This document shows positions 17,516 through 26,329 of a stretch of DNA of 64,000 nucleotides, in pieces. The position numbers and the translations under genes were made by a program. The notes beneath the pieces are model-generated. The model was not told where the DNA came from. It searched no databases and was given only the letters and a program-made list of their open reading frames with translations. The stretch is from the NCBI RefSeq assembly GCF_003478995.1, contig NZ_QUGI01000002.1, forward strand, positions 214,034-278,033, in the 5' to 3' direction. Position 1 is the first letter of the stretch; every line of letters starts with the position of its first letter. This DNA is from Pseudoflavonifractor sp. AF19-9AC (GTDB taxonomy: Bacteria > Bacillota > Clostridia > Oscillospirales > Oscillospiraceae).

Positions 17516-18778
17516 TTATGCGGCCAGGTCTCCCTCCGCGCCCAGAATCTTGTGGGCGTGGTCCAGGGCCTCCTGGAGCTTTCCATAGGCGGACTTGTTC
17601 ACCAGGGTGCTGGTGCCCGCCTCATACTCCTCCATGGCCTGGTGGATGTTCAGCAGGAAGCGTTTCTCCCCCACAGGGGCGCTGTCCCGGTGAATCATGT
17701 AGTAGGGCACATAGCCCACCTTGGTGACCGTGGTGGTCCCGTCGGGGGCCTTGGTGAGCTCCAGGTCCAGGATGGCGGTGGTCATGGTGGCGGGAGAGGG
17801 ATCATACTGGTTGGAGATAAAGTTGCCCAGGGAGTAGCACACAAAGCCCTCCCGCGCCTGGCCGTCCCAGCCGGTGACCGAGATGGTCTCGTAGGGCTGG
17901 AGCACGTGGGGGTGGCCCCCCAGCACCAGGTCGGCCCCCTGCTCCACCAGGAACTTGGCCAGCTCGGTCTGGTGGCTGTTGGGGGAGTTTTGGTACTCGA
18001 CACCCCAGTGGATCATCACGGCGATGAGGTCGGTGTCCAGGGACCGGGCGTACTCCAGATCGGCCTTCAGCCGGTCGTAGTCGGGATTGGCCAGGGTGGT
18101 GTAGTAGTCCAGGTTGAAGAGGTTCACGGCGTACATCTTGTCCGAGTCCAGTCGATAGCCGTTGAGGCCATAGGTGTAGGACAGGAAGGCCACGGAGATG
18201 CCCCCCACGTCGGCCACATGGATGCCGTGGTTTTTATCCAGCTCCTCCTGGGAGCGCTGAGAACCCACATGGGCCAGACCCACTTCGTCCAGCACGTCCA
18301 GGGTGCGGTTGATGCCGTCGATGCCCTTGTCTCGGCTGTGGTTATTGGCGGTGGACAGCAGGTCGAAGCCCGCCTCCTTGGCGGCGTAGGCCAGGGCGTC
18401 GGGGGAGTTGAAGGCGGGAAAGCCGGAGTAGTTGGGGCCGCCGGCCAGGGTGGTTTCCAGATTGGCCACGGCGTAGTCCGCCTCCTCCAGCTGCTGGGCG
18501 GCAAACTGGAACATATGGCTGTAATCGTACTCCCCCGTCTCCGCCACGTAGGCGTCCTTGGTGATGGGCATGTGGCTCATCACGTCTCCGGCCACCATCA
18601 GCCGGGACACCACGGGCTCCGGCTCCGGTTCCGGTTCCGGCTCGGGCTGGGGATCGGTCGTCTGAGACTGGGAGGCGGAGGACTGCTCCCCGCCCTGGGA
18701 GGCCTCGCCCCGGGGGACATGGGCGCAGCCGGGGAGCAGCAGCGCCAGCGTCAGCGCAAAAGCAAGCAATTTTTTCAC
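17516..18778 (-). CDS. CapA-family lipoprotein
   Basis: A 420-residue predicted lipoprotein: signal peptide MKKLLAFALTLALLLPGC with lipobox LLPGC, a Ser/Gln-rich stretch, a (PE)n spacer near residues 44-55, then a CapA / PGA_cap domain of the calcineurin-like metallophosphoesterase fold. Visible metal-site motifs are VAGDVMSH, NLETTL, STANNHSRDKG, IHWGVEYQ and LGGHPHVLQ. The family is linked to poly-gamma-glutamate capsule or to envelope polymers, but no capBC neighbours exist here, so a role in capsule is not shown. It is alone in its unit, with terminator downstream. Confidence 0.9.
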   Translation of the reverse strand: MKKLLAFALTLALLLPGCAHVPRGEASQGGEQSSASQSQTTDPQPEPEPEPEPEPVVSRLMVAGDVMSHMPITKDAYVAETGEYDYSHMFQFAAQQLEEADYAVANLETTLAGGPNYSGFPAFNSPDALAYAAKEAGFDLLSTANNHSRDKGIDGINRTLDVLDEVGLAHVGSQRSQEELDKNHGIHVADVGGISVAFLSYTYGLNGYRLDSDKMYAVNLFNLDYYTTLANPDYDRLKADLEYARSLDTDLIAVMIHWGVEYQNSPNSHQTELAKFLVEQGADLVLGGHPHVLQPYETISVTGWDGQAREGFVCYSLGNFISNQYDPSPATMTTAILDLELTKAPDGTTTVTKVGYVPYYMIHRDSAPVGEKRFLLNIHQAMEEYEAGTSTLVNKSAYGKLQEALDHAHKILGAEGDLAA

Positions 18779-18927
18779 AGGACTTCTCCATTTCCGTCAA
18801 TCAAAATGTTGGCCGCCCGGGGTATCCAAACAGGGCCCTCTTGGTCGAACCCTGTCGAAGCGGCTCAGATGCCCCCATTATATCCGCCCCGGAGGAAAAA
18901 GTAAAGCGCCCCAGGGCGGAAAGGCGG

Positions 18928-18956
18928 TTGACAAGGGCGGCGATATCCCGTAATAT
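18928..18956 (+). promoter_or_regulatory. Promoter of the B12-uptake operon
   Basis: TTGACA and TAATAT with a 17-base spacer, placing the transcript start just ahead of the riboswitch. Confidence 0.8.
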
Positions 18957-18984
18957 TTTTAGTACCAAACAATCAAAACCGACG

Positions 18985-19176
18985 TCCAAGTGTCCCTCCG
19001 GGCGGGGAGCCCGGCGGGAAGAATAGGAAACCGGGTGCAAGACCCGGACGGTACCGCCGCTGTAAGCGGGGGAACGGCGCGGGCGGCGAAAGCCGGCCAT
19101 TGGGGAAACCTGAGAAGGCTCCGCGCCTTGGGCCGGCCTTGCCCGGCCCCTCCCGCAAGTCAGAAGACCTGCTTGG
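18985..19176 (+). promoter_or_regulatory. Cobalamin riboswitch
   Basis: The aptamer core is readable: GGAAACCGGGTGCAAGACCC, CGGTACCGCCGCTGTAAGCG, AAAGCCGGCCATTGGGGAAA, CCTGAGAAGGC, and the B12 box AAGTCAGAAGACCTGC at 19156-19171. It lies between the promoter and the first gene, and a perfect terminator stem follows at 19227, so binding of adenosylcobalamin or a relative should stop transcription. This links all four downstream genes to B12. Confidence 0.95.
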
Positions 19177-19226
19177 ACCTTTGCTCCGCCCTGTGGAAGG
19201 GCGGGGTCGTTCTTCACGCGGGAAAC

Positions 19227-19260
19227 GGCCGCGGCGGCTCAGGCCGCCGCGGCCTTCTTT
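19227..19260 (+). terminator. Riboswitch terminator
   Basis: GGCCGCGGCGGC pairs perfectly with GCCGCCGCGGCC around a four-base loop, then TTCTTT. It is the expression platform of the cobalamin riboswitch. Confidence 0.85.
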
Positions 19261-19292
19261 GCATGGGAACCCGGAAAGGAGGCCGCTTCCAC

Positions 19293-20288
19293 ATGAAACA
19301 AACCGCTCGTCTCTTTGCCGTCCTGGCCCTCACCGCCGCCCTCACCCTGGGGACGGCTCTGCCCGCTCTGGGGGCTCAAACGGCCCAAATTGACCAGGCG
19401 CTGAACCGCGCCGCCGACTACGTCTCCGCCGCCGTGCCCAACCCCCAGGTGTCCTCCACCGGAGGGGAGTGGGCGGTGCTGGGTCTGGCCCGGTGCGGCC
19501 GGCTCACCCAGAGCCAGCGCACCGCCTACCTGGCCGCCCTGGAGCACACTCTGGAGGAGACCCAGGGCGTGCTGTCCCAGCGGAAGTACTCCGAGTATGC
19601 CCGTGTGGTGCTGGCCCTCACCGCCCTGGGGGAGGACCCCCGGAGCGTGGGGGGCTATGACCTCACTGCCCCCCTGCTGGACACCGAGATGGTGGCGTGG
19701 CAGGGCATCAACGGCCCCACCTTTGCCCTGCTGGCCCTGAACGGCGGAGACTATCCCGGCTCGGAGGCCAAAGAGCACTACCTCCAGAACCTTCTCCAGG
19801 CCCAGGGGACGGACGGAGGCTGGTCCCTGGCGGGGAGCAAGGGGGACCCGGACGTCACCGCCCAGGCTCTTCAGGCCCTGGCCGCCTACGAAGCCACCAG
19901 CCCGGAGGTGGCCCGGGCCATTGCGCGGGGTCTTGACTGTCTGGAAGCATTGTGGAAAAGCGGCTCCTTTGTCACCTCGGAGAGCTGCGCCCAGGCCCTC
20001 ATCGCCTACGCTGCCCTGAACCGCACCGCCCCCCAGGGAATGGTGGAGGAGCTTCTCTCCTACCAGCAGCCGGACGGCAGCTTTGCCCACCTGCCCGGGG
20101 GCAAGAGTGACCTGATGGCCAGCGAGCAGGCCCTGTGCGCCCTCACCGCCCTGGCCCGGCAGGAGCGAAACCTCTTCCCCCTCTATGACATGACCGCCGC
20201 CGGGACGGAGCAGGCCAACCCAGACCGACTCACCGCCCTGTTCCGGGCCCGCCCGGCCTGCGCCGCGCCCGACCCCCGGGCCGCCTGA
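19293..20288 (+). CDS. Secreted prenyltransferase/terpene-cyclase-fold protein, transcobalamin alpha-domain-like
   Basis: A 331-residue exported protein. The signal peptide MKQTARLFAVLALTAALTLG is followed by an alpha6/alpha6-toroid of the prenyltransferase/squalene-oxidase-like fold, with QW-type turns (GTDGGWSLAGSKGDPDVTAQALQAL, QPDGSFAHLPGGKSDLMASEQAL). This fold is also the alpha domain of mammalian transcobalamin and intrinsic factor. No terpene-cyclase DxDD motif is seen. It is the first gene behind the cobalamin riboswitch and is followed 23 bases later by a transcobalamin C-terminal-like protein, so I infer that it forms half of an extracellular B12-capturing pair. No membrane anchor or SLH domain is visible. 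ATG chosen for AAGGAGG upstream. Confidence 0.8.
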   Translation: MKQTARLFAVLALTAALTLGTALPALGAQTAQIDQALNRAADYVSAAVPNPQVSSTGGEWAVLGLARCGRLTQSQRTAYLAALEHTLEETQGVLSQRKYSEYARVVLALTALGEDPRSVGGYDLTAPLLDTEMVAWQGINGPTFALLALNGGDYPGSEAKEHYLQNLLQAQGTDGGWSLAGSKGDPDVTAQALQALAAYEATSPEVARAIARGLDCLEALWKSGSFVTSESCAQALIAYAALNRTAPQGMVEELLSYQQPDGSFAHLPGGKSDLMASEQALCALTALARQERNLFPLYDMTAAGTEQANPDRLTALFRARPACAAPDPRAA

Positions 20289-20311
20289 CCCGGGCTTAGG
20301 AGGAGACCACC

Positions 20312-21139
20312 TTGAAGAAGAAACAAATCATCATCGCTGCGGCGGCCGTGCTCATTCTGCTGGCCGCCGCCTTCTGGTACGGCGGGGACGCCCCCGGCCT
20401 CCAGGGCTGGAGCCTCTCCCAGGATGCCACTCAGAGTTCCGCCGGCTCGTCCCAGGATTCTTCCACCGATTCGTCCGGCCCTTCCTCCTCCGCGGAGCCG
20501 GAGGGGGACAACTCCGCTTCGGACGGCGCATCGGCGGAGGGCAGCACCTCTGGGGAGAACACCCAGCCTGCCCCCCAGGAGCCCGGCTCCTCCGCCCAGG
20601 GCCAGAACACCTCGGACCAGAGCACGCCCACTCCCGACACATCCTCCAAACCGGAGGAGACAACACCCCCCACTGACCCCCAGCCGGAGACTCCCTCCTC
20701 CAGCCAGAACACCCAGCCGGAGGAGCAGGCCACCACCTGCTCCATCTCCATCGTCTGCACCACGGTGCTGGACCACCTGGACTGGCTGACCCCGGGCAAG
20801 GAGGACATTCTCCCCGCCGGCGGCGTCATGCTGGCGGCTACCGAGGTGGAGCCCCAGGAGGGGGAGACCGTCTTTTCCCTCCTCCAGCGGATCACCCGGG
20901 AAAACGGCATTCCCATGGAGGCCAGCTTCACCCCCGGCACCGGCTCTGCCTATGTGGAGGGCATCGGCAACCTCTATGAATTTGACTGCGGCCAGCGCTC
21001 GGGCTGGCTCTACTTTGTCAACGGCATCTCCCCGGGGTACAGCTGCTCGGAGTACACCCTGAAGCCCGGGGACCGGGTGGAGTGGGTCTACACCTGCGAT
21101 CTGGGTCAGGACGTGGGCGCCACCGTGGCGGGAGGCTAA
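20312..21139 (+). CDS. Membrane-anchored DUF4430 protein, transcobalamin beta-domain-like
   Basis: A 275-residue protein with TTG start (AGGAGGAGACC upstream), an N-terminal membrane anchor (KKKQIIIAAAAVLILLAAAFW), a Ser/Thr/Pro/Glu-rich spacer of about 120 residues, and a C-terminal DUF4430 domain (EGETVFSLLQRITRENGIPM, GIGNLYEFDCGQRSGWLYFVNG, SCSEYTLKPGDRVEWVYTCDLG). DUF4430 is the family related to the transcobalamin/intrinsic-factor beta domain that covers bound cobalamin. With the preceding alpha-domain-like gene it would reproduce the two-domain B12 clamp as two chains. The next gene, an ECF T component, starts four bases after the stop, so cotranscription with the transporter is near certain. 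B12 binding itself is inference. Confidence 0.82.
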   Translation: MKKKQIIIAAAAVLILLAAAFWYGGDAPGLQGWSLSQDATQSSAGSSQDSSTDSSGPSSSAEPEGDNSASDGASAEGSTSGENTQPAPQEPGSSAQGQNTSDQSTPTPDTSSKPEETTPPTDPQPETPSSSQNTQPEEQATTCSISIVCTTVLDHLDWLTPGKEDILPAGGVMLAATEVEPQEGETVFSLLQRITRENGIPMEASFTPGTGSAYVEGIGNLYEFDCGQRSGWLYFVNGISPGYSCSEYTLKPGDRVEWVYTCDLGQDVGATVAGG

Positions 21140-21142
21140 GTT

Positions 21143-22000
21143 ATGACCTTCTCCAACTGCCATCCGGCGGTGCCGGCCCTGTGGTTTGCCCTGGTACTGG
21201 CCTTCACCGTCACCACCTTCCATCCCCTGCTGCTGGGGATTGCCCTGCTCTCCTGCTGGCTGTGGTGGGGACGGCTGGGGGAGCGGCCCGGCACGGGGCG
21301 GCTTCTGCCCCTGCTGGTGCTGGCCGCCCTCTTCAACCCCCTGTTCAGCCACGCGGGGGTGACGGTGCTTGCCTACTTCCCGAGCGGCAACCCCCTCACC
21401 TTGGAGTCGGTGCTCTTCGGGCTGGGGGCCGCCCTGATGCTGTGGGCCGCCCTGGCCTGTGTGGGCTGCCTGGGCCGGGTGATGACGGCGGACAAGTGGA
21501 TGTGCCTGCTGGGCCGGGCCGTCCCCATTTTGTCCCTGCTGCTGTCCATGACCCTGGGGGCCATTCCCCGGCTGCGGGCCCGGTTTGCCCAAGTGTCCGC
21601 CGCCCAGCGCCGGGTGGGCCGCCGGGGGGATACCCGGCTGGAGCGGGCCCGGCTGGGCCTTCGGAACCTGGGCGTGGTGCTGGCCTGGTCCATGGAGGAC
21701 GCCCTGGTGCGCTCCGACTCCATGGAGGGCCGGGGCTACGGCCTGCCCGGCCGCACCAGCTACACCAACTACCGCCTGGAGTCCGGGGACCGGGAGCTGC
21801 TCATTTTCCTGGCCTGCGCCGGGGGCTACCTGCTGCTCATGGGGCTGCAGGGGGCCCTGTCCTGGCAGTACTACCCCATGGTGAAATGGAGTGGTCTCAG
21901 TCTGTGGTCCCTGTCCGCTCTGGTGGACTGGACCCTGTTATGCGCCCTGCCCCTGTATCTGGAGTGGAAGGAGGAACGGGAATGGCACAGCTCCAACTGA
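21143..22000 (+). CDS. ecfT: ECF transporter T component
   Basis: A 285-residue integral membrane protein of the CbiQ/EcfT family, with four to six hydrophobic segments and the cytoplasmic coupling region containing PRLRARFAQVSAAQRR and the ARG-type motif SMEGRGYG by which T components grip the two ATPases. It couples ATP hydrolysis to tumbling of the substrate-binding S component in the membrane. Its 3' end overlaps the EcfA-A-S gene by 19 bases, implying coupled translation. The riboswitch indicates a corrinoid substrate for the complex. Confidence 0.9.
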   Translation: MTFSNCHPAVPALWFALVLAFTVTTFHPLLLGIALLSCWLWWGRLGERPGTGRLLPLLVLAALFNPLFSHAGVTVLAYFPSGNPLTLESVLFGLGAALMLWAALACVGCLGRVMTADKWMCLLGRAVPILSLLLSMTLGAIPRLRARFAQVSAAQRRVGRRGDTRLERARLGLRNLGVVLAWSMEDALVRSDSMEGRGYGLPGRTSYTNYRLESGDRELLIFLACAGGYLLLMGLQGALSWQYYPMVKWSGLSLWSLSALVDWTLLCALPLYLEWKEEREWHSSN

Positions 22001-24621
22001 ATGACCTGACCTTCTTCTACCCCGGCCAGACCGCCCCCGCCCTAAGCAAGGTGAACCTCACCGTGGAGCGGGGGGAATTTCTGGTGCTGTGCGGCCCCTC
22101 GGGCAGCGGAAAGAGCACCCTCCTGCGGCTTTTGAAGCCCGCCCTCGCCCCCCACGGCCGGGTGGAGGGCACCCGCCTGTGGGAGGGCCGTCCTCTGGAG
22201 GCGCTGGACCGGAGGGAGCAGGCCCAGTCCATCGGCTTTGTCCTCCAGAGTCCAGAGGAGCAGATCGTCACCGACAAAGTGTGGCATGAGCTGGCCTTCG
22301 GCCTAGAGAGTTTAGGCTATTCCCAGACGGCCATCCGGGCCCGGGTGGCCGAGATGGCCGCCTTTTTCGGCCTGGAGGGCTGGTTCCACCGGGACACCGC
22401 CTCCCTGTCCGGGGGGCAGAAGCAGCTTCTCAATCTGGCCGCCGTCATGGCCCTGGGGCCCCAGGTACTGCTGCTGGACGAACCCACCAGCCAGCTGGAC
22501 CCCATGGGGGCCCAGAGCTTTCTGGACTGTCTGGGGCGGGTGAACCGAGAGCTGGGTACCACAGTGGTACTGTGCGAGCACCGGCTGGAGGAAGCCCTGC
22601 CCCTGGCCGGGCGGTGTGGCGTGCTGGACCGGGGGCGGCTTCTGGTGTGCGCCCCGCCCCGGGAGACGGCCGCTTACCTCCGAAGCAATCAACATTCAAT
22701 GGCCTCCGCCATGCCCACCCCCGTGCGGGTGTGGGCGGCCACAAAGGGCGAGGGAGACTGTCCTCTCACCGTGGGGGAGGGCCGGAACTGGCTCTCCGGC
22801 TATTTTCAAATCCACCCCTTGACCCCGCCGCCCCGGTTGGAGCCCTTCCCTGAGACGGAGCCCGCCCTGGAGGCCCGGGAGGTATGGTTTGGCTACCGGC
22901 GGGAGGAGCCGGTGCTGCGGGGGCTGTCCCTCCGGGTGCCTGTTGGGTCCCTGTGCGCCCTCATGGGGGGCAACGGGGCGGGCAAGTCCACCCTGCTCCA
23001 CCTGCTCTCCCGGGGAAACCGGCCCCAGAAGGGGGAGCTGCAGCTGCTGGGCCGACCTCTGGAGGACTGGAGCGAGACTGAGCTCTTTCAGGGTGCCCTG
23101 GCCCTGCTGCCCCAGGACCCCAAGGCCCTCTTTGTGGGCCGCACAGTGGAGGAGGACCTGGCGGAGGTGGAGCCCAGCCGGGAAGGACGGGCCGATCTGG
23201 TGCGCCTGTGCCGCCTGGAGCATCTGCTGTCCCGCCATCCCTACGACCTGTCCGGGGGCGAGCAGCAGCGGGCCGCTCTGGCCAAGGTGCTCCTCACCCG
23301 GCCAAAGGTGCTGCTGCTGGACGAGCCCACCAAAGGGATAGACCAGCCCTTCCGGGAGGAGCTGGCGGAGCTGCTCACCGCCCTGCGGAAAACCGGGGTC
23401 ACCCTCCTTATGGTGAGCCACGACATTGAATTCTGCGCCCGCTGCGCCACCCACTGCGCCCTCCTCTTTGACGGGGGCATCACTGCCTGGGGGGATCCCC
23501 GGGACTTCTTTGCCCAAAATTCCTTCTACTCCACCGCCGCCTGCCGCATGGCCCGGGACCTGGTCCCCGGAGTCATTACCCCGCCCCAGCTCATTGCCGC
23601 CTGCGGGGGAACGGAGGCCGCGGTGCAAACCTCCCAAGCTCCTGGGAAGCAGGAACCGACGGAACCGGCGCAAGCGCCCCTTGCCCCGTCCCAAACGTCT
23701 CCCTCCCACAGAAGGCGCTCCCCTATGCCCCAGCGGCTGGGCCTTCTGGCCCTGGTGGTCTGTCTGGCGGCCGGAGTGCTGGCCTGGCGGGGTGTGCCCT
23801 GGCTGGCGGGGCTGGCGTCGGGGGCCTGGCTTCCCTCCCTGCTGTGGCTGGGAGCGGCCGCTGTGGCTCTGTGGCTGCTGGGGCTGGGACGGCGGGCTCT
23901 GACCCGTCCAAAGCCTGTCCGGGTCAAGGGCGAGGGCCGGTGGCTCACCGCCCTCTTCCTCCTGGTGCTGTGCCCCCTCACTCTGCTGGCGGGCATGTAT
24001 CTATTGCAGGACCGGAAGTACTATTTCATCTCCCTGCTGGTGCTGCTGGAGGCCCTCATTCCCCTCCTGCTGAAGACGGAGCGCCGTGCGCCCCCCGCCC
24101 GGGAGCTGGTGGTGCTGTCGGTACTCATCGCCCTGGCGGTGGCCGGGCGGGGCGCCCTCTTCATGCTGCCCCAGTTCAAGCCGGTGGTGGCCGTGGTCAT
24201 TGTGGCCGGGGTTGCCCTGGGCGGACAGGGGGGCTTCCTGGTGGGGGCGGGCGCCATGCTGGTGTCCAACTTCTTCTATGTCCAGGGTGCCTGGACCCCC
24301 TGGCAGATGGCCGGGGCCGGGCTAATCGGCCTGCTGGCGGGCTGGCTGGCCCCGATGGTGGGCCGAAACCGGGTGACCCTGTGTCTCTTCGGCTTTGTGT
24401 CCACCGTGGTGGTGTACGGCGGCCTTTTAAACACCGCCTCCCTGCTCATGTTCCAGCCCAATCCCACCTGGGAGATGCTGGTCACCTCCCTGGCCCTGGG
24501 CTTTCCCCTGGATCTGGTCCACGGGGCGGCCACCGCCTTCTTCCTGTGGGCGGCGGGACCCGCCCTGCTGGAGAAGCTGGAACGGGTGAAATTAAAATAC
24601 GGACTCAACGGGCCGGAATAA
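21982..24621 (+). CDS. Fused ECF transporter ATPases and S component (EcfA-EcfA-EcfS)
   Basis: An 879-residue single chain joining the two ECF ATPases and the substrate-binding membrane protein. ATPase 1: Walker A GPSGSGKST (38-46), signature LSGGQ (142-146), Walker B VLLLDEP (162-168). ATPase 2: GGNGAGKST (329-337), LSGGE (423-427), VLLLDEP (443-449). A Pro/Gln/Ser-rich linker (about 545-582) leads to a C-terminal membrane region of about 295 residues with 8-9 hydrophobic segments, resembling ECF substrate-specific subunits of the cobalamin type (CbrT-like), including LFMLPQFKPVVAVVIVAGVALGGQGGFLVGAGAMLVSNFF. The ATG at 21982 has GGAGGAACGGG upstream and overlaps ecfT. The substrate, B12, is inferred from the riboswitch and neighbours. 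Fusion of A-A is common; A-A-S on one chain is less usual. Confidence 0.9.
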   Translation: MAQLQLNDLTFFYPGQTAPALSKVNLTVERGEFLVLCGPSGSGKSTLLRLLKPALAPHGRVEGTRLWEGRPLEALDRREQAQSIGFVLQSPEEQIVTDKVWHELAFGLESLGYSQTAIRARVAEMAAFFGLEGWFHRDTASLSGGQKQLLNLAAVMALGPQVLLLDEPTSQLDPMGAQSFLDCLGRVNRELGTTVVLCEHRLEEALPLAGRCGVLDRGRLLVCAPPRETAAYLRSNQHSMASAMPTPVRVWAATKGEGDCPLTVGEGRNWLSGYFQIHPLTPPPRLEPFPETEPALEAREVWFGYRREEPVLRGLSLRVPVGSLCALMGGNGAGKSTLLHLLSRGNRPQKGELQLLGRPLEDWSETELFQGALALLPQDPKALFVGRTVEEDLAEVEPSREGRADLVRLCRLEHLLSRHPYDLSGGEQQRAALAKVLLTRPKVLLLDEPTKGIDQPFREELAELLTALRKTGVTLLMVSHDIEFCARCATHCALLFDGGITAWGDPRDFFAQNSFYSTAACRMARDLVPGVITPPQLIAACGGTEAAVQTSQAPGKQEPTEPAQAPLAPSQTSPSHRRRSPMPQRLGLLALVVCLAAGVLAWRGVPWLAGLASGAWLPSLLWLGAAAVALWLLGLGRRALTRPKPVRVKGEGRWLTALFLLVLCPLTLLAGMYLLQDRKYYFISLLVLLEALIPLLLKTERRAPPARELVVLSVLIALAVAGRGALFMLPQFKPVVAVVIVAGVALGGQGGFLVGAGAMLVSNFFYVQGAWTPWQMAGAGLIGLLAGWLAPMVGRNRVTLCLFGFVSTVVVYGGLLNTASLLMFQPNPTWEMLVTSLALGFPLDLVHGAATAFFLWAAGPALLEKLERVKLKYGLNGPE

Positions 24622-24630
24622 GGCAAACAA

Positions 24631-24668
24631 AAAGCGGTGCCGCTCTCCTAAGAGAGCGGCACCGCTTT
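24631..24668. terminator. Bidirectional terminator
   Basis: AAAGCGGTGCCGCTCTC and GAGAGCGGCACCGCTTT form a 17-bp stem between the convergent B12 operon and gdhA. Confidence 0.9.
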
Positions 24669-24700
24669 GTTACATTCTAAGGGACTTTTTAAGGGGTGGC

Positions 24701-26053
24701 TTAGAAAATGCCCTGAGCCATCATGGCGTCAGCAACCTTCTGGAAGCCCACGATGTTGGCGCCGGCCACCAGGTCATAGCCCAGGCCATAGCGCTCAGCG
24801 ACCTCAACAGAGGACTCGTAGATGTTCTTCATGATGCCCTTCAGCTTGGCGTCCACTTCCTCGGCGCTCCAGTACAGGCGCTCGGCGTTCTGAGCCATCT
24901 CCAGCTCGGACACGGACACGCCGCCGGCGTTGACAGCCTTGGAGGGGGCGACCACCATGTGCTTCTGGCTCTTCAGGAACTCCAGAGCCTCGTTGGTGGT
25001 GGGCATGTTGGCGACCTCGATGTAGTACTTCACGCCGGACTCGGCAATCTTCTTGGCCCAATCCAGGTTGACGTCGTTCTGGGTAGCGGCGGGCATGTAG
25101 ATGTCCACGTCCTTGACGCCCCAGCACTTCTGGCCTTCCACGAACTCGCAGCCGAACTTCTCAGCATAGGGCTTGCAGTGCATGGGATCCTTGGCGCGCA
25201 TCTCCAGGATGTAGTTGAGCTTCTCCTCGGTGTCCACGCCGTCGGGATCGTGGATGTAGCCGTCGGGGCCGGCAAAGTAGGTGACCTTGGCGCCCAGCTC
25301 AGCAGCCTTCTTCATGATGCCCCAGCCCACGTTGCCGTAGCCGGAAATGGCGATGCGCTTGCCCTTGATGTCCTCGCCGTCGTGCTTCAGAGCCTCGACC
25401 AGGTAGTAGACAGCGCCGTAGCCAGTGGCCTCGGGACGCAGGATGGAACCGCCGGTGCACACGGCCTTGCCGGACAGAGCGCCGAACTCGGCAGCGCCCA
25501 CCAGACGGCGGTACTGGCCATACATATAGCCGATCTCACGGCCGCCGCAGCCCAGGTCGCCGGCGGGGCAGTCGATGTCCTGGCCGATGTGACGATACAG
25601 CTCGCTGATGAAGGCCTGGCAGAAACGCATGACCTCGGCGTCGCTCTTGCCGCGAGGATCGAAGTCGGAACCGCCCTTGGCGCCGCCGATGGGCAGGCCG
25701 GTCATGGCGTCCTTGAACACCTGCTCAAAGCCCAGGAACTTGATGATGGACAGGTTGACGGAGGGGTCAAAGCGGATGCCGCCCTTGTAGGGGCCGAGGG
25801 CCGCGTTGTACTGAACGCGGTAGCCGCGGTTGACATGCCACACGTGGTTGTCGTCCTCCCAGGTCACGCGGAACTCGATGGCGCGCTCGGGCTCGACCAT
25901 GCGCTCCAGCAGAGCAGCCTTCTCATACTCGGGGTGGGCGTTGATGACGGGCTCCAGAGAGGTCAGAACCTCCTCCACAGTCTGCAGGAACTCGGGCTCG
26001 TTGGCGTTCTTTGCTTTGGTGTCGGCCAGGACGCGTTCGATGTACTTGTTCAT
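24701..26053 (-). CDS. gdhA: Glutamate dehydrogenase (NADP-type)
   Basis: A 450-residue cytosolic enzyme converting 2-oxoglutarate and ammonia to glutamate. Length and motifs match the bacterial hexameric NADP(H)/NAD(H) family: VWHVNRGYRVQYNAALGPYKGGIRF (substrate Lys), GLPIGGAKGGSDFDP (catalytic Lys), DIDCPAGDLGCGGREIGYMYGQY (catalytic Asp), and the Rossmann motif SGYGNVGWG. Cofactor preference cannot be fixed by eye. Codon use and strong TCCTCC-type ribosome site suggest high expression. It is monocistronic between two terminators. Confidence 0.95.
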   Translation of the reverse strand: MNKYIERVLADTKAKNANEPEFLQTVEEVLTSLEPVINAHPEYEKAALLERMVEPERAIEFRVTWEDDNHVWHVNRGYRVQYNAALGPYKGGIRFDPSVNLSIIKFLGFEQVFKDAMTGLPIGGAKGGSDFDPRGKSDAEVMRFCQAFISELYRHIGQDIDCPAGDLGCGGREIGYMYGQYRRLVGAAEFGALSGKAVCTGGSILRPEATGYGAVYYLVEALKHDGEDIKGKRIAISGYGNVGWGIMKKAAELGAKVTYFAGPDGYIHDPDGVDTEEKLNYILEMRAKDPMHCKPYAEKFGCEFVEGQKCWGVKDVDIYMPAATQNDVNLDWAKKIAESGVKYYIEVANMPTTNEALEFLKSQKHMVVAPSKAVNAGGVSVSELEMAQNAERLYWSAEEVDAKLKGIMKNIYESSVEVAERYGLGYDLVAGANIVGFQKVADAMMAQGIF

Positions 26054-26165
26054 GATACATTCCTCCTAAACAATAAATCGGGCCTGTAATGACGGATTTC
26101 TTGCATTTACGGGGCGATTCAGGGTTCAAAATGAAAAAACGGTTGTTTTTTCCTTCTTTATGTAT

Positions 26166-26193
26166 AGCATACCACAAATCCCGAAAGAGTAAA
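26166..26193 (-). promoter_or_regulatory. Possible gdhA promoter
   Basis: On the minus strand TTTACT (26193-26188) and TATGCT (26171-26166) with a 16-base spacer, about 115 bases before the gdhA start. Confidence 0.35.
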
Positions 26194-26274
26194 GCATAAT
26201 TTTTGTTGAGGTCACCACAACCAAATAACTGTGGTTGGTGGGCTTTCCCACTTTACTGTGATGGTGAGCCAGGA

Positions 26275-26312
26275 AAAAACAGCCCTTCTCACAAAAAAGA
26301 AGGGCTGTTTTT
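26275..26312 (-). terminator. Terminator of the GNAT gene
   Basis: AAAAACAGCCCTTCT pairs with AAGAAGGGCTGTTTTT; T-runs lie on both sides, and the minus-strand gene at 26330 ends 18 bases before it. Confidence 0.85.
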
Positions 26313-26329
26313 GTATATAATGCAAGTTT

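Larger units (their letters stand above)
18779..19292. other. Leader of the B12-uptake operon
   Basis: Between divergent capA-like and B12 genes. It holds the operon promoter, the cobalamin riboswitch and its terminator (listed separately). Nothing else gene-like is visible. Confidence 0.7.

Noticed and set aside
26212-26262. Operator upstream of gdhA from the CAACCA/TGGTTG repeat
   Set aside because: Only six paired bases with a long loop; could be chance.
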